Shown: positions 18,257 to 26,292 of the stretch, piece after piece | How positions within the stretch are numbered: position 1 is the stretch's first letter | Layout: each line of letters begins with the position of its first letter | NCBI GenBank assembly: GCA_943331345.2 | Contig: CALQLF020000008.1 | Span: forward strand, 1 to 57,774 | Reading direction: 5' to 3' | DNA: 57,774 nt | DNA from: Candidatus Planktophila lacus | GTDB lineage: Bacteria; Pseudomonadota; Gammaproteobacteria; Steroidobacterales; Steroidobacteraceae | Made by a program: the position numbers and the translations under genes | Notes under the pieces: generated by a model | Database searches by the model: none | The model's input: the letters and a program-made list of their open reading frames with translations, nothing else | Told to the model about the DNA's origin: nothing

Positions 18257-19030
18257 ATGCAGCCAGCGGCGTACGGCATCCCGTTCCCGCCTACGGATTG
18301 CTGCTTCTTCCTCGACTTCGACGGCACGTTAGTCGACTTCGCCGCCACACCCGACACCATAGAAGTGCCGGGAGAATTGGTTTCGCTCCTCGCCGCGCTG
18401 GCTGCGGCGCATGACGGCGCGCTCGCCATCGTGACCGGCCGGGCACTGCCCGATATCGATCGTCATCTCGCTCCCCTGCGTTTGCCTACGGCAGCCCTGC
18501 ATGGGACGGTGCGTCGCAACCTAGCAGGACAACTCTACGGCGGTCCGCATGCTGTCGACTTCGCTACGCGTACCTCCATGGTGCGTGAGCGAATCGACGT
18601 ATGGCTAGCGGCACACCCGGGTTTGCTGCTGGAAGACAAGGGTTTGGCCCTGGCAGTACATCTCCGCGCGCTGCCTTATGAAGTACGTCTGTTGCACGAA
18701 CTGCAAGCTGCACTGCACGGCGAACTGACCCCCTTTTTGCCCGAAGGCGTGGAACTACTGAACGGCAACCTCGTCGTGGAAGTGCGACCCCGCGGTGCTG
18801 ACAAGCGTTCGGCCGTAGAGGCGTTCCTCGCTGAAGCACCGTTTCGCAAACGCTTGCCCGTGTACCTGGGCGACGATCTGGCAGATATCAACGCGATGGC
18901 CGCGGTGGAAAGCCGCGGCGGCCTGGCTATCGCTATCGGCCACCGCCTGCAGAAGCACTACCACCTGCCTTCGCCGACGGCGGCACGGGCGTGGCTAGCG
19001 AACTGCATGAAGCGCGGCGGTGCACCATGA
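18257..19030 (+). CDS. otsB: Trehalose-6-phosphate phosphatase
   Basis: HAD-superfamily phosphatase turning trehalose-6-phosphate into trehalose, 257 residues. HAD motif I is FFLDFDGTLVDF (Asp20 nucleophile, Asp22), motif II lies in AIVTGRAL, and motif IV is YLGDDLADINAM where the usual OtsB text is GDDxTDE. Length and order fit OtsB. Its ATG directly follows the permease TGA (TGAATG), and its stop overlaps the otsA ATG, so otsB and otsA are coupled, the normal arrangement. Trehalose is a compatible solute and stress protectant; its place at the end of a catabolic-looking operon is unexpected. Confidence 0.9.
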   Translation: MQPAAYGIPFPPTDCCFFLDFDGTLVDFAATPDTIEVPGELVSLLAALAAAHDGALAIVTGRALPDIDRHLAPLRLPTAALHGTVRRNLAGQLYGGPHAVDFATRTSMVRERIDVWLAAHPGLLLEDKGLALAVHLRALPYEVRLLHELQAALHGELTPFLPEGVELLNGNLVVEVRPRGADKRSAVEAFLAEAPFRKRLPVYLGDDLADINAMAAVESRGGLAIAIGHRLQKHYHLPSPTAARAWLANCMKRGGAP

Positions 19031-20445
19031 GCCGGCTGGTTGTGGTCTCCAACCGTCTTGACCTACCCCCGGGAAACCACGCCCCAGGCGGTCTTGCCGT
19101 GAGTTTGGCAGCCATACTGCGGGCCACCGGCGGACTATGGTTCGGCTGGAGTGGCGACGTTGTAGCGGGAGCTCAGGGCCTACAACGTCGCACTGTGGGC
19201 AACATCGACTATGCCACCGTTGACCTGACGCCTGCGGAATACCGCGACTACTACCATGGCTTCAGCAATAGCGTCCTGTGGCCACTGTGCCATGGCCTGC
19301 CGTCTGCAACGGCATCTGGCGCTGCCCATTATCTTGCCTATCAAAAGATGAACGAGCGTTACGCTGGACTGCTTTTCCCCTTGTTGGAACGCAGTGATCT
19401 CCTTTGGGTGCATGACTTCCATTTACTGCCCCTCGGCAACCACCTGCGCGCGGCTGGCTGTCGCCATCGCATCGGCTTCTTTCTACATGTACCGTTCCCT
19501 CCATTGCAGCAACAAGTAGAAGGCAAAGCATTGCTCAGGGCTTTATTGGCCTATGACCTGATCGGCTTCCAGACGGCAGAAGATCTGCTAGCGTTTCAGG
19601 CAGCAGCGCGTTGGCAATGGGGAGCCAGCGCAATAGCGGACGATGGCAGCTTGCATGCCGAGGGGCGGAGCGTCGCGACGGGCGTCTTTCCCGTAGGTAT
19701 TGACGTCGACGCAGTCAGCGCGGCAGCGCTACGAATGGCGCCAGCGGAGGTAGCCCCGTGGTGGCCCAGAGGCCGCGACGTCCCACGCCTCATCGGCGCA
19801 GACCGCCTCGACGCCACCAAAGGCTTGCCGCTGCGTCTTGAGGCTTACAAGTACTTCCTTGCCACACAGCCCTGCAATGCTGGTTTGCCAGACTACCTGC
19901 AACTCGTCACGCCATCGCGAAACGATCTGCCCGCCCACCAGTCGCTGCGCGAATCCATTCAAGTGGCAACCATCGCCGTAAACAGGCTGCACACGGCAAC
20001 GAACGCGAACGAGGGCGCCGAGAATCTTGCGCTGCGCTGTGCCTTCACCGCCGTGGAACACACTACGCTGATGGGCCTACTCGCGACGGCGGACGTCGGC
20101 CTCATTACTCCACTGAAAGACGGCATGAACCTGCTCGCCAAGGAATTTGTGGCAGCGCAACCGGCGGCGAACCCGGGCGTGCTAGTGCTGTCGGCATACG
20201 CCGGCGCAGCACGCGAACTGGAGGCCGCCTTGCTGGTAGACCCCCGCGACGTCCATGAAGTAGCTCGCGCTATTGCCACCGCCCTGAACATGCCACTGAG
20301 TGAGCGTCAGCAACGGCAGCTAACATTACTCGCCGCTTTGAAGCGCAACGAGCGGTCCGCTTGGCAAGAACGCTTCTTGGAACGTCTGCTGGATTGCAGG
20401 GCCTACGGAGAAGCCCGAAAGCGCGCTACTGAAGGGCCCTATTGA
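19027..20445 (+). CDS. otsA: Trehalose-6-phosphate synthase
   Basis: GT20 glycosyltransferase joining UDP-glucose and glucose-6-phosphate, 472 residues, normal length. Landmarks: RLVVVSNRL, PGGLAVSL, GGLWFGWSGD, YYHGFSNSVLWPLCH, WVHDFHLLPL, IGFFLHVPFP, GADRLDATKGLPLR (sugar-nucleotide Arg and Lys kept, although the common SVERLDYSKGL is changed) and TPLKDGMNLLAKEFVAAQ. ATG 19027 overlaps the otsB stop. The gene ends 35 nt before the convergent selD stop; I see no clear terminator in that gap. Confidence 0.93.
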   Translation: MSRLVVVSNRLDLPPGNHAPGGLAVSLAAILRATGGLWFGWSGDVVAGAQGLQRRTVGNIDYATVDLTPAEYRDYYHGFSNSVLWPLCHGLPSATASGAAHYLAYQKMNERYAGLLFPLLERSDLLWVHDFHLLPLGNHLRAAGCRHRIGFFLHVPFPPLQQQVEGKALLRALLAYDLIGFQTAEDLLAFQAAARWQWGASAIADDGSLHAEGRSVATGVFPVGIDVDAVSAAALRMAPAEVAPWWPRGRDVPRLIGADRLDATKGLPLRLEAYKYFLATQPCNAGLPDYLQLVTPSRNDLPAHQSLRESIQVATIAVNRLHTATNANEGAENLALRCAFTAVEHTTLMGLLATADVGLITPLKDGMNLLAKEFVAAQPAANPGVLVLSAYAGAARELEAALLVDPRDVHEVARAIATALNMPLSERQQRQLTLLAALKRNERSAWQERFLERLLDCRAYGEARKRATEGPY

Positions 20446-20480
20446 AGGATCCTGTGCAGGAAATCTGCGCGCCAAAGCCG

Positions 20481-21497
20481 TCATAGAATTTCGACCTGTC
20501 CCGGGCCAGCAATCACCCGGCCGATAACGGTAAACCCTGCAGTCTGCAATTGCGGCACCGCGGCAGCCGATACGGCCACCAACAAGCCACCAGAAGTCTG
20601 CGGGTCCTGCAATACCGCCAATAACGCCGCATCCACCGATACCGGGAGACCCGGACGAGCGCGGTGAGCGGAAGTACGTACTCCAGCAACAGCCACCTGC
20701 AGTGCCCCCGGCAGCAAAGGCACTGCAGCAGCCTCGATTTGCAGCGTGGCATTCGACTGCTGCGCCATTTCCTCGGCATGACCAAGCAAACCAAAGCCAG
20801 TGACATCCGTCACCGCATGCGGGGCTGCAGGCAGCGCATGGAGCGCTTGTGCTGCAGCGCGGTTAGTTTTACGCATGGAACCGATGGCGCCTGGCAGCCA
20901 CTCGGGGGCCTGAGAGGACAACAACAACCCGGTACCCAATGGTTTGGACAGCAAGAGCACATCGCCCTCGCGCGCGCCGGCTTTTCGCCAAATGCGTTTC
21001 GGGTCGACGAAACCCAACACGCAGAGACCAAACACCGGTTCAGCGCAACGCACGCTGTGTCCACCTAGCACTGCACCACCACAGCTACCCACCAAGTTCG
21101 CGGCCGCCCGGTTCACCTCGGCAACGACTGCGGTCGGCACCGACACAGGGAAACCCGAGATGGCAAGAGCGAAGGCCACGGTGCCACCCATGGCATAGAC
21201 GTCGCTCACCGCGTTGGCGGCAGCAATCGTGCCGTAGTCAGTGGGGTCATCTACCAGCGGCGGGAAAAAATCCACGGTGGCTACCAGTGCGCGGTCGCCC
21301 TCCAACTGATAGACCACCGCATCGTCGGCCGGTGCCAACCCGACGAGGACCGCACTGTCCTTCGCACCCGCTGCGGCGGCCAAGCCCGCCAGCATCGACA
21401 CTACCTCGGGCGGCGCTTTCGCCGCACAACCGCCGCAGCCGGCCAGCGCACGCAGCCCGGTATAGGGCGCGCTTTCTGCACTGCGAGATACGGCCAT
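20481..21497 (-). CDS. selD: Selenide, water dikinase (selenophosphate synthase)
   Basis: Makes selenophosphate from selenide and ATP, 338 residues. The catalytic Cys/Lys pair is Cys24 and Lys27 in AGCGGCAAKAPP, of the GGCAAK type, not the E. coli GCGCK type; there is no in-frame selenocysteine codon. The ATP-site region DDAVVYQLEGDRALVATVDF and FFPPLVDDPTDYG ... NAVSDVYAMGG is intact, and the C-terminal half has DVTGFGLLGHAEEM and DPQTSGGLL. ATG 21497 comes 4 nt after the acyl-CoA dehydrogenase stop; an ATG at 21515 would overlap it. It is the last gene of the mmgE operon. No selA, selB, tRNA-Sec or tRNA 2-selenouridine synthase gene is in the window, so the use of its product is unknown. 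Confidence 0.92.
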   Translation of the reverse strand: MAVSRSAESAPYTGLRALAGCGGCAAKAPPEVVSMLAGLAAAAGAKDSAVLVGLAPADDAVVYQLEGDRALVATVDFFPPLVDDPTDYGTIAAANAVSDVYAMGGTVAFALAISGFPVSVPTAVVAEVNRAAANLVGSCGGAVLGGHSVRCAEPVFGLCVLGFVDPKRIWRKAGAREGDVLLLSKPLGTGLLLSSQAPEWLPGAIGSMRKTNRAAAQALHALPAAPHAVTDVTGFGLLGHAEEMAQQSNATLQIEAAAVPLLPGALQVAVAGVRTSAHRARPGLPVSVDAALLAVLQDPQTSGGLLVAVSAAAVPQLQTAGFTVIGRVIAGPGQVEIL

Positions 21498-21501
21498 TCG
21501 C

Positions 21502-22797
21502 TCAGCGCTCCGCATTCACCGGCGCGGATTTCGAAGCCTCGAAGCGCAGGCCCAGGGTCTCCGCGATGGTCGTACGCTGCACCTCGTCCGTGCCACCGGG
21601 AATGCGCAGGTTGCGGGCAATCTGGAACAACTTGTTCACCGGGTTGTTGCGCATGACACCAAAGCCACCGTGCAACTGCAGTGCGCGGTCTGCAACGCGA
21701 TAGAACGACTCGTCGTTGCTCACCTTCAGTGCACAGATACGCCGAATCTCGTCCTTCGGGCGCGGCAGCGCATACCAGGGGCCCGGGCTGTCGATGCTGC
21801 GCGCCACTTCCAGCGACAGCGAACGCGTCTGCAACCAATCGATATACATGTCGGCCACCATCCACTGAATGCCTTGATTGGCACCCAGCGGACGGTCGCC
21901 AATTTGCCGACTTTGCACACGGTCCAAGGATTTCTCGATGAGATACTTGGACCAACCGGAGCACATACCCGCGCGACGCATGCGCGTGTAGTTGAATGAC
22001 ATGACGGCAATGTCGAAGCCCTGCCCCACCTCTCCGATGACCGCACTTTGCGGCAGCACGAGGTTGTCGAAGAACAACTCGCCCGTGTACCCGTCACCAA
22101 ACATGGTCTGGTAGACGCGCCCCGTGCGGTAGCCCTTGCCCAGCATCTCGCGGGCATCGAACATGAAATACGTGAAGGTCTTGCGACCACCGCCCGGATT
22201 CGTCACGGCGAGAACTTGCACCACATCCGCGTCGAAGGCATTGGTGATGTAGGCCTTGGAGCCGTTCAGCACCCAGTCATCACCGCGACGCGTGGCATGG
22301 GTCTTCATGTCGAAAAGATTGGAGCCCGCTCCGGCCTCGGTAACGGCATGTAAGCTGGTCTTCTCGCCGCGCACGAGCGGGTCCGTGAATTGCTCACGCT
22401 GGTGGTCATGGCAATACAGTAGCCGCGGAGTGGCGCCTTCCGACCAGGACAACAAAGCCGGGTTCAGGCCGCAGCCGTAGCCGTAAACCTGCTCTTCCAC
22501 GTAAATCATGTCGGTGCGGCCAAGGCCACCGCCACCGAGATGGGTCGGCAGATGCGCGCTGTAGACACCCACCTTGCCGGCGGCCCGCATAATCTCGCGC
22601 CGCGCCGCAATGATTTCGGGGTGCAGCTTGCCATCGGCATCGAGGTACTGGCTCTCGTCCTCCAGACGATGACGGAGTGCCTCTTCCCGCGGCGCCACTT
22701 CATCGCGGTAAAGGGCCGTGACACGCCCGAGGATATCCGCCAGATGCGCGGGCGGGTTCAGTTCCTTGTCGAGTGGCGAGGGTGCGCTGTCGTTCAT
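21502..22797 (-). CDS. Acyl-CoA dehydrogenase family protein, catalytic Glu replaced
   Basis: FAD-dependent acyl-CoA dehydrogenase fold, 431 residues. N-terminal helical domain, then TEAGAGSNLFDMKTHATRRG and WVLNGSKAYITNAFDAD (middle beta domain), and C-terminal helices with LQLHGGFGVMRNNPVNKLFQ. The C-terminal signature is RIPGGTDEVQR: Gly401 stands where the MCAD-type catalytic Glu (EGT) should be, and the alternative isovaleryl-CoA-type position, near MSFNYTRMRRAG, also looks non-acidic by eye. It may use another base or have a different reaction. ATG 22797 follows GGAGCG. It is fourth in the mmgE operon, 40 nt after the ApgM-like gene and 4 nt before selD. Confidence 0.88.
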   Translation of the reverse strand: MNDSAPSPLDKELNPPAHLADILGRVTALYRDEVAPREEALRHRLEDESQYLDADGKLHPEIIAARREIMRAAGKVGVYSAHLPTHLGGGGLGRTDMIYVEEQVYGYGCGLNPALLSWSEGATPRLLYCHDHQREQFTDPLVRGEKTSLHAVTEAGAGSNLFDMKTHATRRGDDWVLNGSKAYITNAFDADVVQVLAVTNPGGGRKTFTYFMFDAREMLGKGYRTGRVYQTMFGDGYTGELFFDNLVLPQSAVIGEVGQGFDIAVMSFNYTRMRRAGMCSGWSKYLIEKSLDRVQSRQIGDRPLGANQGIQWMVADMYIDWLQTRSLSLEVARSIDSPGPWYALPRPKDEIRRICALKVSNDESFYRVADRALQLHGGFGVMRNNPVNKLFQIARNLRIPGGTDEVQRTTIAETLGLRFEASKSAPVNAER

Positions 22798-22837
22798 GGT
22801 CGCTCCGTTAATGCAGACGGTGTTCGGGTCCGGCGCG

Positions 22838-24160
22838 TCAATCGGCCGGCATCGGTTCGGGGGAATCGGGCAAGGCCAACGTCCGGGTGGCACCCGGCCG
22901 GTGTCCCAGGAAGAACGGGCGGTTGGCCAGCCCGAGCAGGTAAGGCAGCACTTCGGCCGCACGCAAGCGGCCCACTTCGCCGGCCAGTGCGGAGCGCTCG
23001 CCGAAACTCGTGACGGCATCCGGACGCAAACCGGGAGCCGCAACCACGAAGGGTGTCGGGTCGCCACTGTGCAGCAAGCTGCCGATGGAAGGCGATGCAT
23101 GGTCACCCGTCACGGCCACCACGGCGCGGGAAGACAACTGCAACAGTTCCGCGAGGCCGGCGTCTGTGGCTTCGATGACATCGCGCTTGAAGGCCGGGCG
23201 CTTCGTATGGGCGGCTTCGTCCGTGGCTTTGACGTGCACATGCACGAAGCCGTGATGGTCCAGCAACCGCGCGGCCGCCGCTATACGGCTGCGCATATCA
23301 CCCGCCGGGTCTGCGGGCTGATAAGGAATATCCACCATCTCCATGCCAAGCACTCGCGCCAGGCCACGATAAAGGGCGGTATCCGTCACCGCGGCACCAC
23401 TCAAGCCGTTGGCCGCCTGAAAACTTGGCATAGCCGGGTCCAGCCAGCTGGCCCACTTGGTCACCGCCACATCGAGCGGCGGCAGCCCTGCCGCGCGGCG
23501 CTGAGCATTCACGGGATGCGCCAGCAACACACGACGGCTTTCCAGTAGCCAAGCCTCAAGCGTCGCAGCGAAACGCTGCGCCGCCGCCAGATTGCTGGCC
23601 TCCGGCAAGGCGCGTGGACGCATCCACGGATGCAAGTGGTCGAACAGCGCATCGCTGTCACTGACATCACGAGTACCGGCGCCACGCGCAACCAGCACGC
23701 CTTCCCCAGTACGCAACGGCAGAATGTCGAAGCTCACGCCGTTGCGGGTACGCCCATCGAGAGCGGCGAACAACTCCGCAGCACTCGCCACATCTTCCCG
23801 CGGCCGCGCGCGTGCCCCCAGATACAGCGACCCTTCACGCGGCAGTCCTGCGCGCAAGGCCAGATGAAACAGGGGCTCGCCCACGGGCGGCTGCAACCCG
23901 ACACCCAAGGCTTCGATGGCCGCACGCCCGGGAAACGGCACTTCGCCAAGCCCGAACAACGACCAATGCGCATGCTCGCTGGAAGTGGCTCGGCCGGGGC
24001 CGAAGGGCACATGCACGCCGCTGACGCCCGCAGCCACCAGCGCATCAAGATGAGGCGTCGCGGCAGCCTCGCAAGGCGTCAGTCCGCCCAGTTCTTCGCA
24101 GCCCCGGTCCCCGAGGCCATCGAGGATGACCAACAGCACCGGCAAGCGATCATCGTGCAT
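22838..24160 (-). CDS. ApgM-like phosphoglycerate mutase family protein (alkaline phosphatase superfamily)
   Basis: Metalloenzyme related to archaeal 2,3-bisphosphoglycerate-independent phosphoglycerate mutase, 440 residues. Metal and active-site motifs: LLVILDGLGDRG (Asp14), LTPCEAAATPHLDALVAAG, RATSSEHAHWSLFGLG (the family's GSDTAH becomes SSEHAH), HVKATDEAAH and VTGDHASPSIGSLLHSGDP. ATG 24160 has AAGGAG upstream and overlaps the nucleotidyltransferase stop by 11 nt. The divergent active-site loop argues against simple glycolytic mutase work. In phosphinothricin biosynthesis an ApgM-like protein (PhpH) is paired with a nicotinamide-mononucleotide-adenylyltransferase-like protein (PhpF), the same pair of families as here; whether the chemistry is related is unknown. 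Confidence 0.83.
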   Translation of the reverse strand: MHDDRLPVLLVILDGLGDRGCEELGGLTPCEAAATPHLDALVAAGVSGVHVPFGPGRATSSEHAHWSLFGLGEVPFPGRAAIEALGVGLQPPVGEPLFHLALRAGLPREGSLYLGARARPREDVASAAELFAALDGRTRNGVSFDILPLRTGEGVLVARGAGTRDVSDSDALFDHLHPWMRPRALPEASNLAAAQRFAATLEAWLLESRRVLLAHPVNAQRRAAGLPPLDVAVTKWASWLDPAMPSFQAANGLSGAAVTDTALYRGLARVLGMEMVDIPYQPADPAGDMRSRIAAAARLLDHHGFVHVHVKATDEAAHTKRPAFKRDVIEATDAGLAELLQLSSRAVVAVTGDHASPSIGSLLHSGDPTPFVVAAPGLRPDAVTSFGERSALAGEVGRLRAAEVLPYLLGLANRPFFLGHRPGATRTLALPDSPEPMPAD

Positions 24161-24719
24161 GCGACACTCCTTGCCCTTCGAAGGTCCACGCCTTGAGCAA
24201 GGCATGCGCCCCGCGCGGGACGCTGGCAGGAACGCCTTCCCCCGCAGACAGTGCGCGACGAATCTCCGTTGCGGTCAACCGCTTCGCAGCATCGCCCTCC
24301 ACCACCAACGTGGGGTACCCAGCCGCCGCGAACCGGCGCACCTTCTCCCGCTCCCAATCGGAATAGACCCGCACCAGCTGCGGCGTGCCAGGGGCTACCA
24401 AGGCAGGCCAGCGCTCCGGCGTATCCAAAGGAAAAGGCACGATGTCATAGCGCTCTCGCGCAATCGTCTCCGCCTGCAAGGCAGCGTCGATCAACTGCAC
24501 GCGCTGCTGGTACGAAAAAGGATTGGCACTGGCGAGATGACGATGGGCACTGGCAGCGTGCGGAATCAAGTTCGCCTCATCGGCATTGGTGACGCCGATG
24601 AGCACCCGTTCCGCCAAGCCCAGCGCATGACGCACCATCTCGAGATGGTCGAGATGGAAAGGCTGAAACCGCCCCGTAAAAACCACCAAGGGCAGCGAAG
24701 GAGCCACCGCCGTGGTCAT
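24150..24719 (-). CDS. Nucleotidyltransferase of the NMN adenylyltransferase (NadM-like) family
   Basis: Small Rossmann nucleotidyltransferase, 189 residues. It shows VVFTGRFQPFHLDHLEMVRHAL, where the family (H/T)xGH motif reads HLDH (His22, His25; Gly replaced by Asp), and RLTATEIRRALSAGE near the C-terminus in place of ISSTxIR. Archaeal and bacterial NadM proteins adenylate NMN; relatives are cytidylyltransferases, including PhpF, which activates phosphonoformate with CTP. ATG 24719 overlaps the mmgE stop (ATGA). Its substrate here is open: position between an MmgE/PrpD and an ApgM-like gene suggests activation of a carboxylate or phosph(on)ate intermediate, not NAD synthesis. Confidence 0.8.
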   Translation of the reverse strand: MTTAVAPSLPLVVFTGRFQPFHLDHLEMVRHALGLAERVLIGVTNADEANLIPHAASAHRHLASANPFSYQQRVQLIDAALQAETIARERYDIVPFPLDTPERWPALVAPGTPQLVRVYSDWEREKVRRFAAAGYPTLVVEGDAAKRLTATEIRRALSAGEGVPASVPRGAHALLKAWTFEGQGVSHAR

Positions 24720-26191
24720 GACGAGGGCAGCAAGGCGCATAGCGCCGCCAAGCTTTCGGCCTGCTCGAGGCCCATGACTGCCGCCAACACCGCTTCTGCC
24801 TGCGCCGGCGAAACGCACAACAAGGCGTTGGCCAGAAACTTCGCTTCGATATCTTGCCGCGACAATGGCCGCTCCGCCGCACCGCGGTTCACGCGTTCCC
24901 GTCGCTCGAGACGTCGGCCATCGCGCAAGTGAATCTCTACCTGCCCGGAGAAGTACTCGGGGAACGCCGATTCTTCATCGTGTTCGCACTGCACCTTGGC
25001 ACACAGCGCCAGAATGTCCGGGTCCGTGATACTAGCCGGCTCGAGCTCCTGCAAGCCGAAGCGGCCCCGGACCAAGCAGGCCGCCACGAAGTACGGCAGG
25101 CTGAACTTGGCGTCGTAGTCGCTTTGCGGGCACAGCTTGGCTGCGGCAGGTTCGCAAACGACGGGCATCTGGTTGCGATGAATGCGTGCCGTGATGGACA
25201 CCACCTCTACTGCCTTGAAGCCGTGCTCGGCCTGCAACGCCAGCGCCGCATCGCCACAGGCATGATTGAAGTGGCACACCGGATACGGCTTGATAGCGAC
25301 CGTAGCGGTCTCCCAGCGCTCCCCGAGGCCTTCCAGAAGGTCGCGGTCGTTGCCAGGCCAGCGTCCACCAAGGTAGGTATTGAACAGCCCGAAGCGTCCT
25401 TCGAAGGCCTGTCGCGGGCTTTCAAAACCATGCCGCGCGAGGCTTGCCGCGGTCAGACCACTGGAGGCCGCCCAACCGGGATGCAGCCGCTTGGTCCAAG
25501 TGCCGTCATCCAGAAATTCCATGCTGCCACTGGCCATGCTGAGCGCCAGGCCCTGCCCCGTAGCGAGTTGTTCGGCCGATTGCCCTTGCAGGTAGCCGGC
25601 CGCCAACGCTGCACCGAACACACCCACAACGCCAGTGGGGTGAAAGCCTGCCTTCTGCCACCAGCCACCGGCCTGCAAACCAATTCGCGCGTCGGCTTCC
25701 ACCGCCAGCACGTAGGCCGCCAGTGCCCGCGCGCCGCTAACGCCACGCTTCAGACCTTCGGCCAACACCACGGGCAAGGCACTGGCAGTGGCGTGAACCA
25801 CGCTGCCAGGATGGGTGTCGTCGTAGTCCAGTCCGTGAATCAGGACGCCATTCAGCAGCGCAGCATCGCGCAGGGGAAGCCGTTCGCTTCGACCGATGAC
25901 GACATGCTCGCCAGCACCCGCCACATCAACGATGCCTGCCGCGGTGCGCGCGGCAAAGTCGAAAGTGTTCGAAGCGAACGCGATGCCGATAGCGTCGAGG
26001 ATGCAGAGCTTGGCACCCGCGACGACTTCCGCAGGAACCTGTGCCAAGTCGAAGGCCGCGCCGAAAGCACCCAACCGTTGCGACCACGAAGCCGCTGCGG
26101 TTGACGATGCCGACGGCGAATCTGCCGCTGAGTTCTCAGCAGATTGCGGGAGCGATTCGGCGCGAAGTTCAAGCGGAGCGGGTGCGTTCAC
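24716..26191 (-). CDS. MmgE/PrpD family protein
   Basis: Predicted dehydratase, isomerase or decarboxylase of branched C5-C7 carboxylates, 491 residues. Family landmarks: KLCILDAIGIAFASNTFDFA, DAALLNGVLIHGLDYDDTHPGSVVHATASALPVV, KAGFHPTGVVGVFGAAL, and a C-terminal region with IKPYPVCHFNHACGDAAL. The family includes 2-methylcitrate dehydratase, cis-aconitate decarboxylase and an MmgE/PrpD member in itaconate clusters. I prefer GTG 26191, which has GAGG seven bases upstream; ATG 26230 would leave operator C directly at the start with no ribosome-binding site. First gene of the mmgE-nucleotidyltransferase-apgM-acyl-CoA dehydrogenase-selD operon. The residues before about position 30 are Ala/Ser-rich and poorly conserved. 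Confidence 0.88.
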   Translation of the reverse strand: MNAPAPLELRAESLPQSAENSAADSPSASSTAAASWSQRLGAFGAAFDLAQVPAEVVAGAKLCILDAIGIAFASNTFDFAARTAAGIVDVAGAGEHVVIGRSERLPLRDAALLNGVLIHGLDYDDTHPGSVVHATASALPVVLAEGLKRGVSGARALAAYVLAVEADARIGLQAGGWWQKAGFHPTGVVGVFGAALAAGYLQGQSAEQLATGQGLALSMASGSMEFLDDGTWTKRLHPGWAASSGLTAASLARHGFESPRQAFEGRFGLFNTYLGGRWPGNDRDLLEGLGERWETATVAIKPYPVCHFNHACGDAALALQAEHGFKAVEVVSITARIHRNQMPVVCEPAAAKLCPQSDYDAKFSLPYFVAACLVRGRFGLQELEPASITDPDILALCAKVQCEHDEESAFPEYFSGQVEIHLRDGRRLERRERVNRGAAERPLSRQDIEAKFLANALLCVSPAQAEAVLAAVMGLEQAESLAALCALLPSS

Positions 26192-26234
26192 GTCAATGCC
26201 TCGTATGGCCAGCGGCGCACGGCGGAGCATAACG

Positions 26235-26252
26235 CAAATGTCCGGACATTTG
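26235..26252. promoter_or_regulatory. Palindromic operator site C (putative GntR/UTRA target)
   Basis: CAAATGTCCGGACATTTG is a perfect 18-bp palindrome, the best of the four copies. It lies in the gap between the citE-like stop (26293) and the mmgE start, 43 nt ahead of the GTG at 26191. So mmgE and the genes after it probably have their own regulated promoter, even though they lie on the same strand as gntR and citE. Confidence 0.72.
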
Positions 26253-26292
26253 GGGTTTTTGATTCCCCGGTCGAGCGCCCTGAAAACGGGGT

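Noticed and set aside
24854-26104. Plus-strand frame of 416 codons opposite mmgE
   Set aside because: Antisense to a clear MmgE/PrpD protein; composition typical of a reverse-complement shadow.
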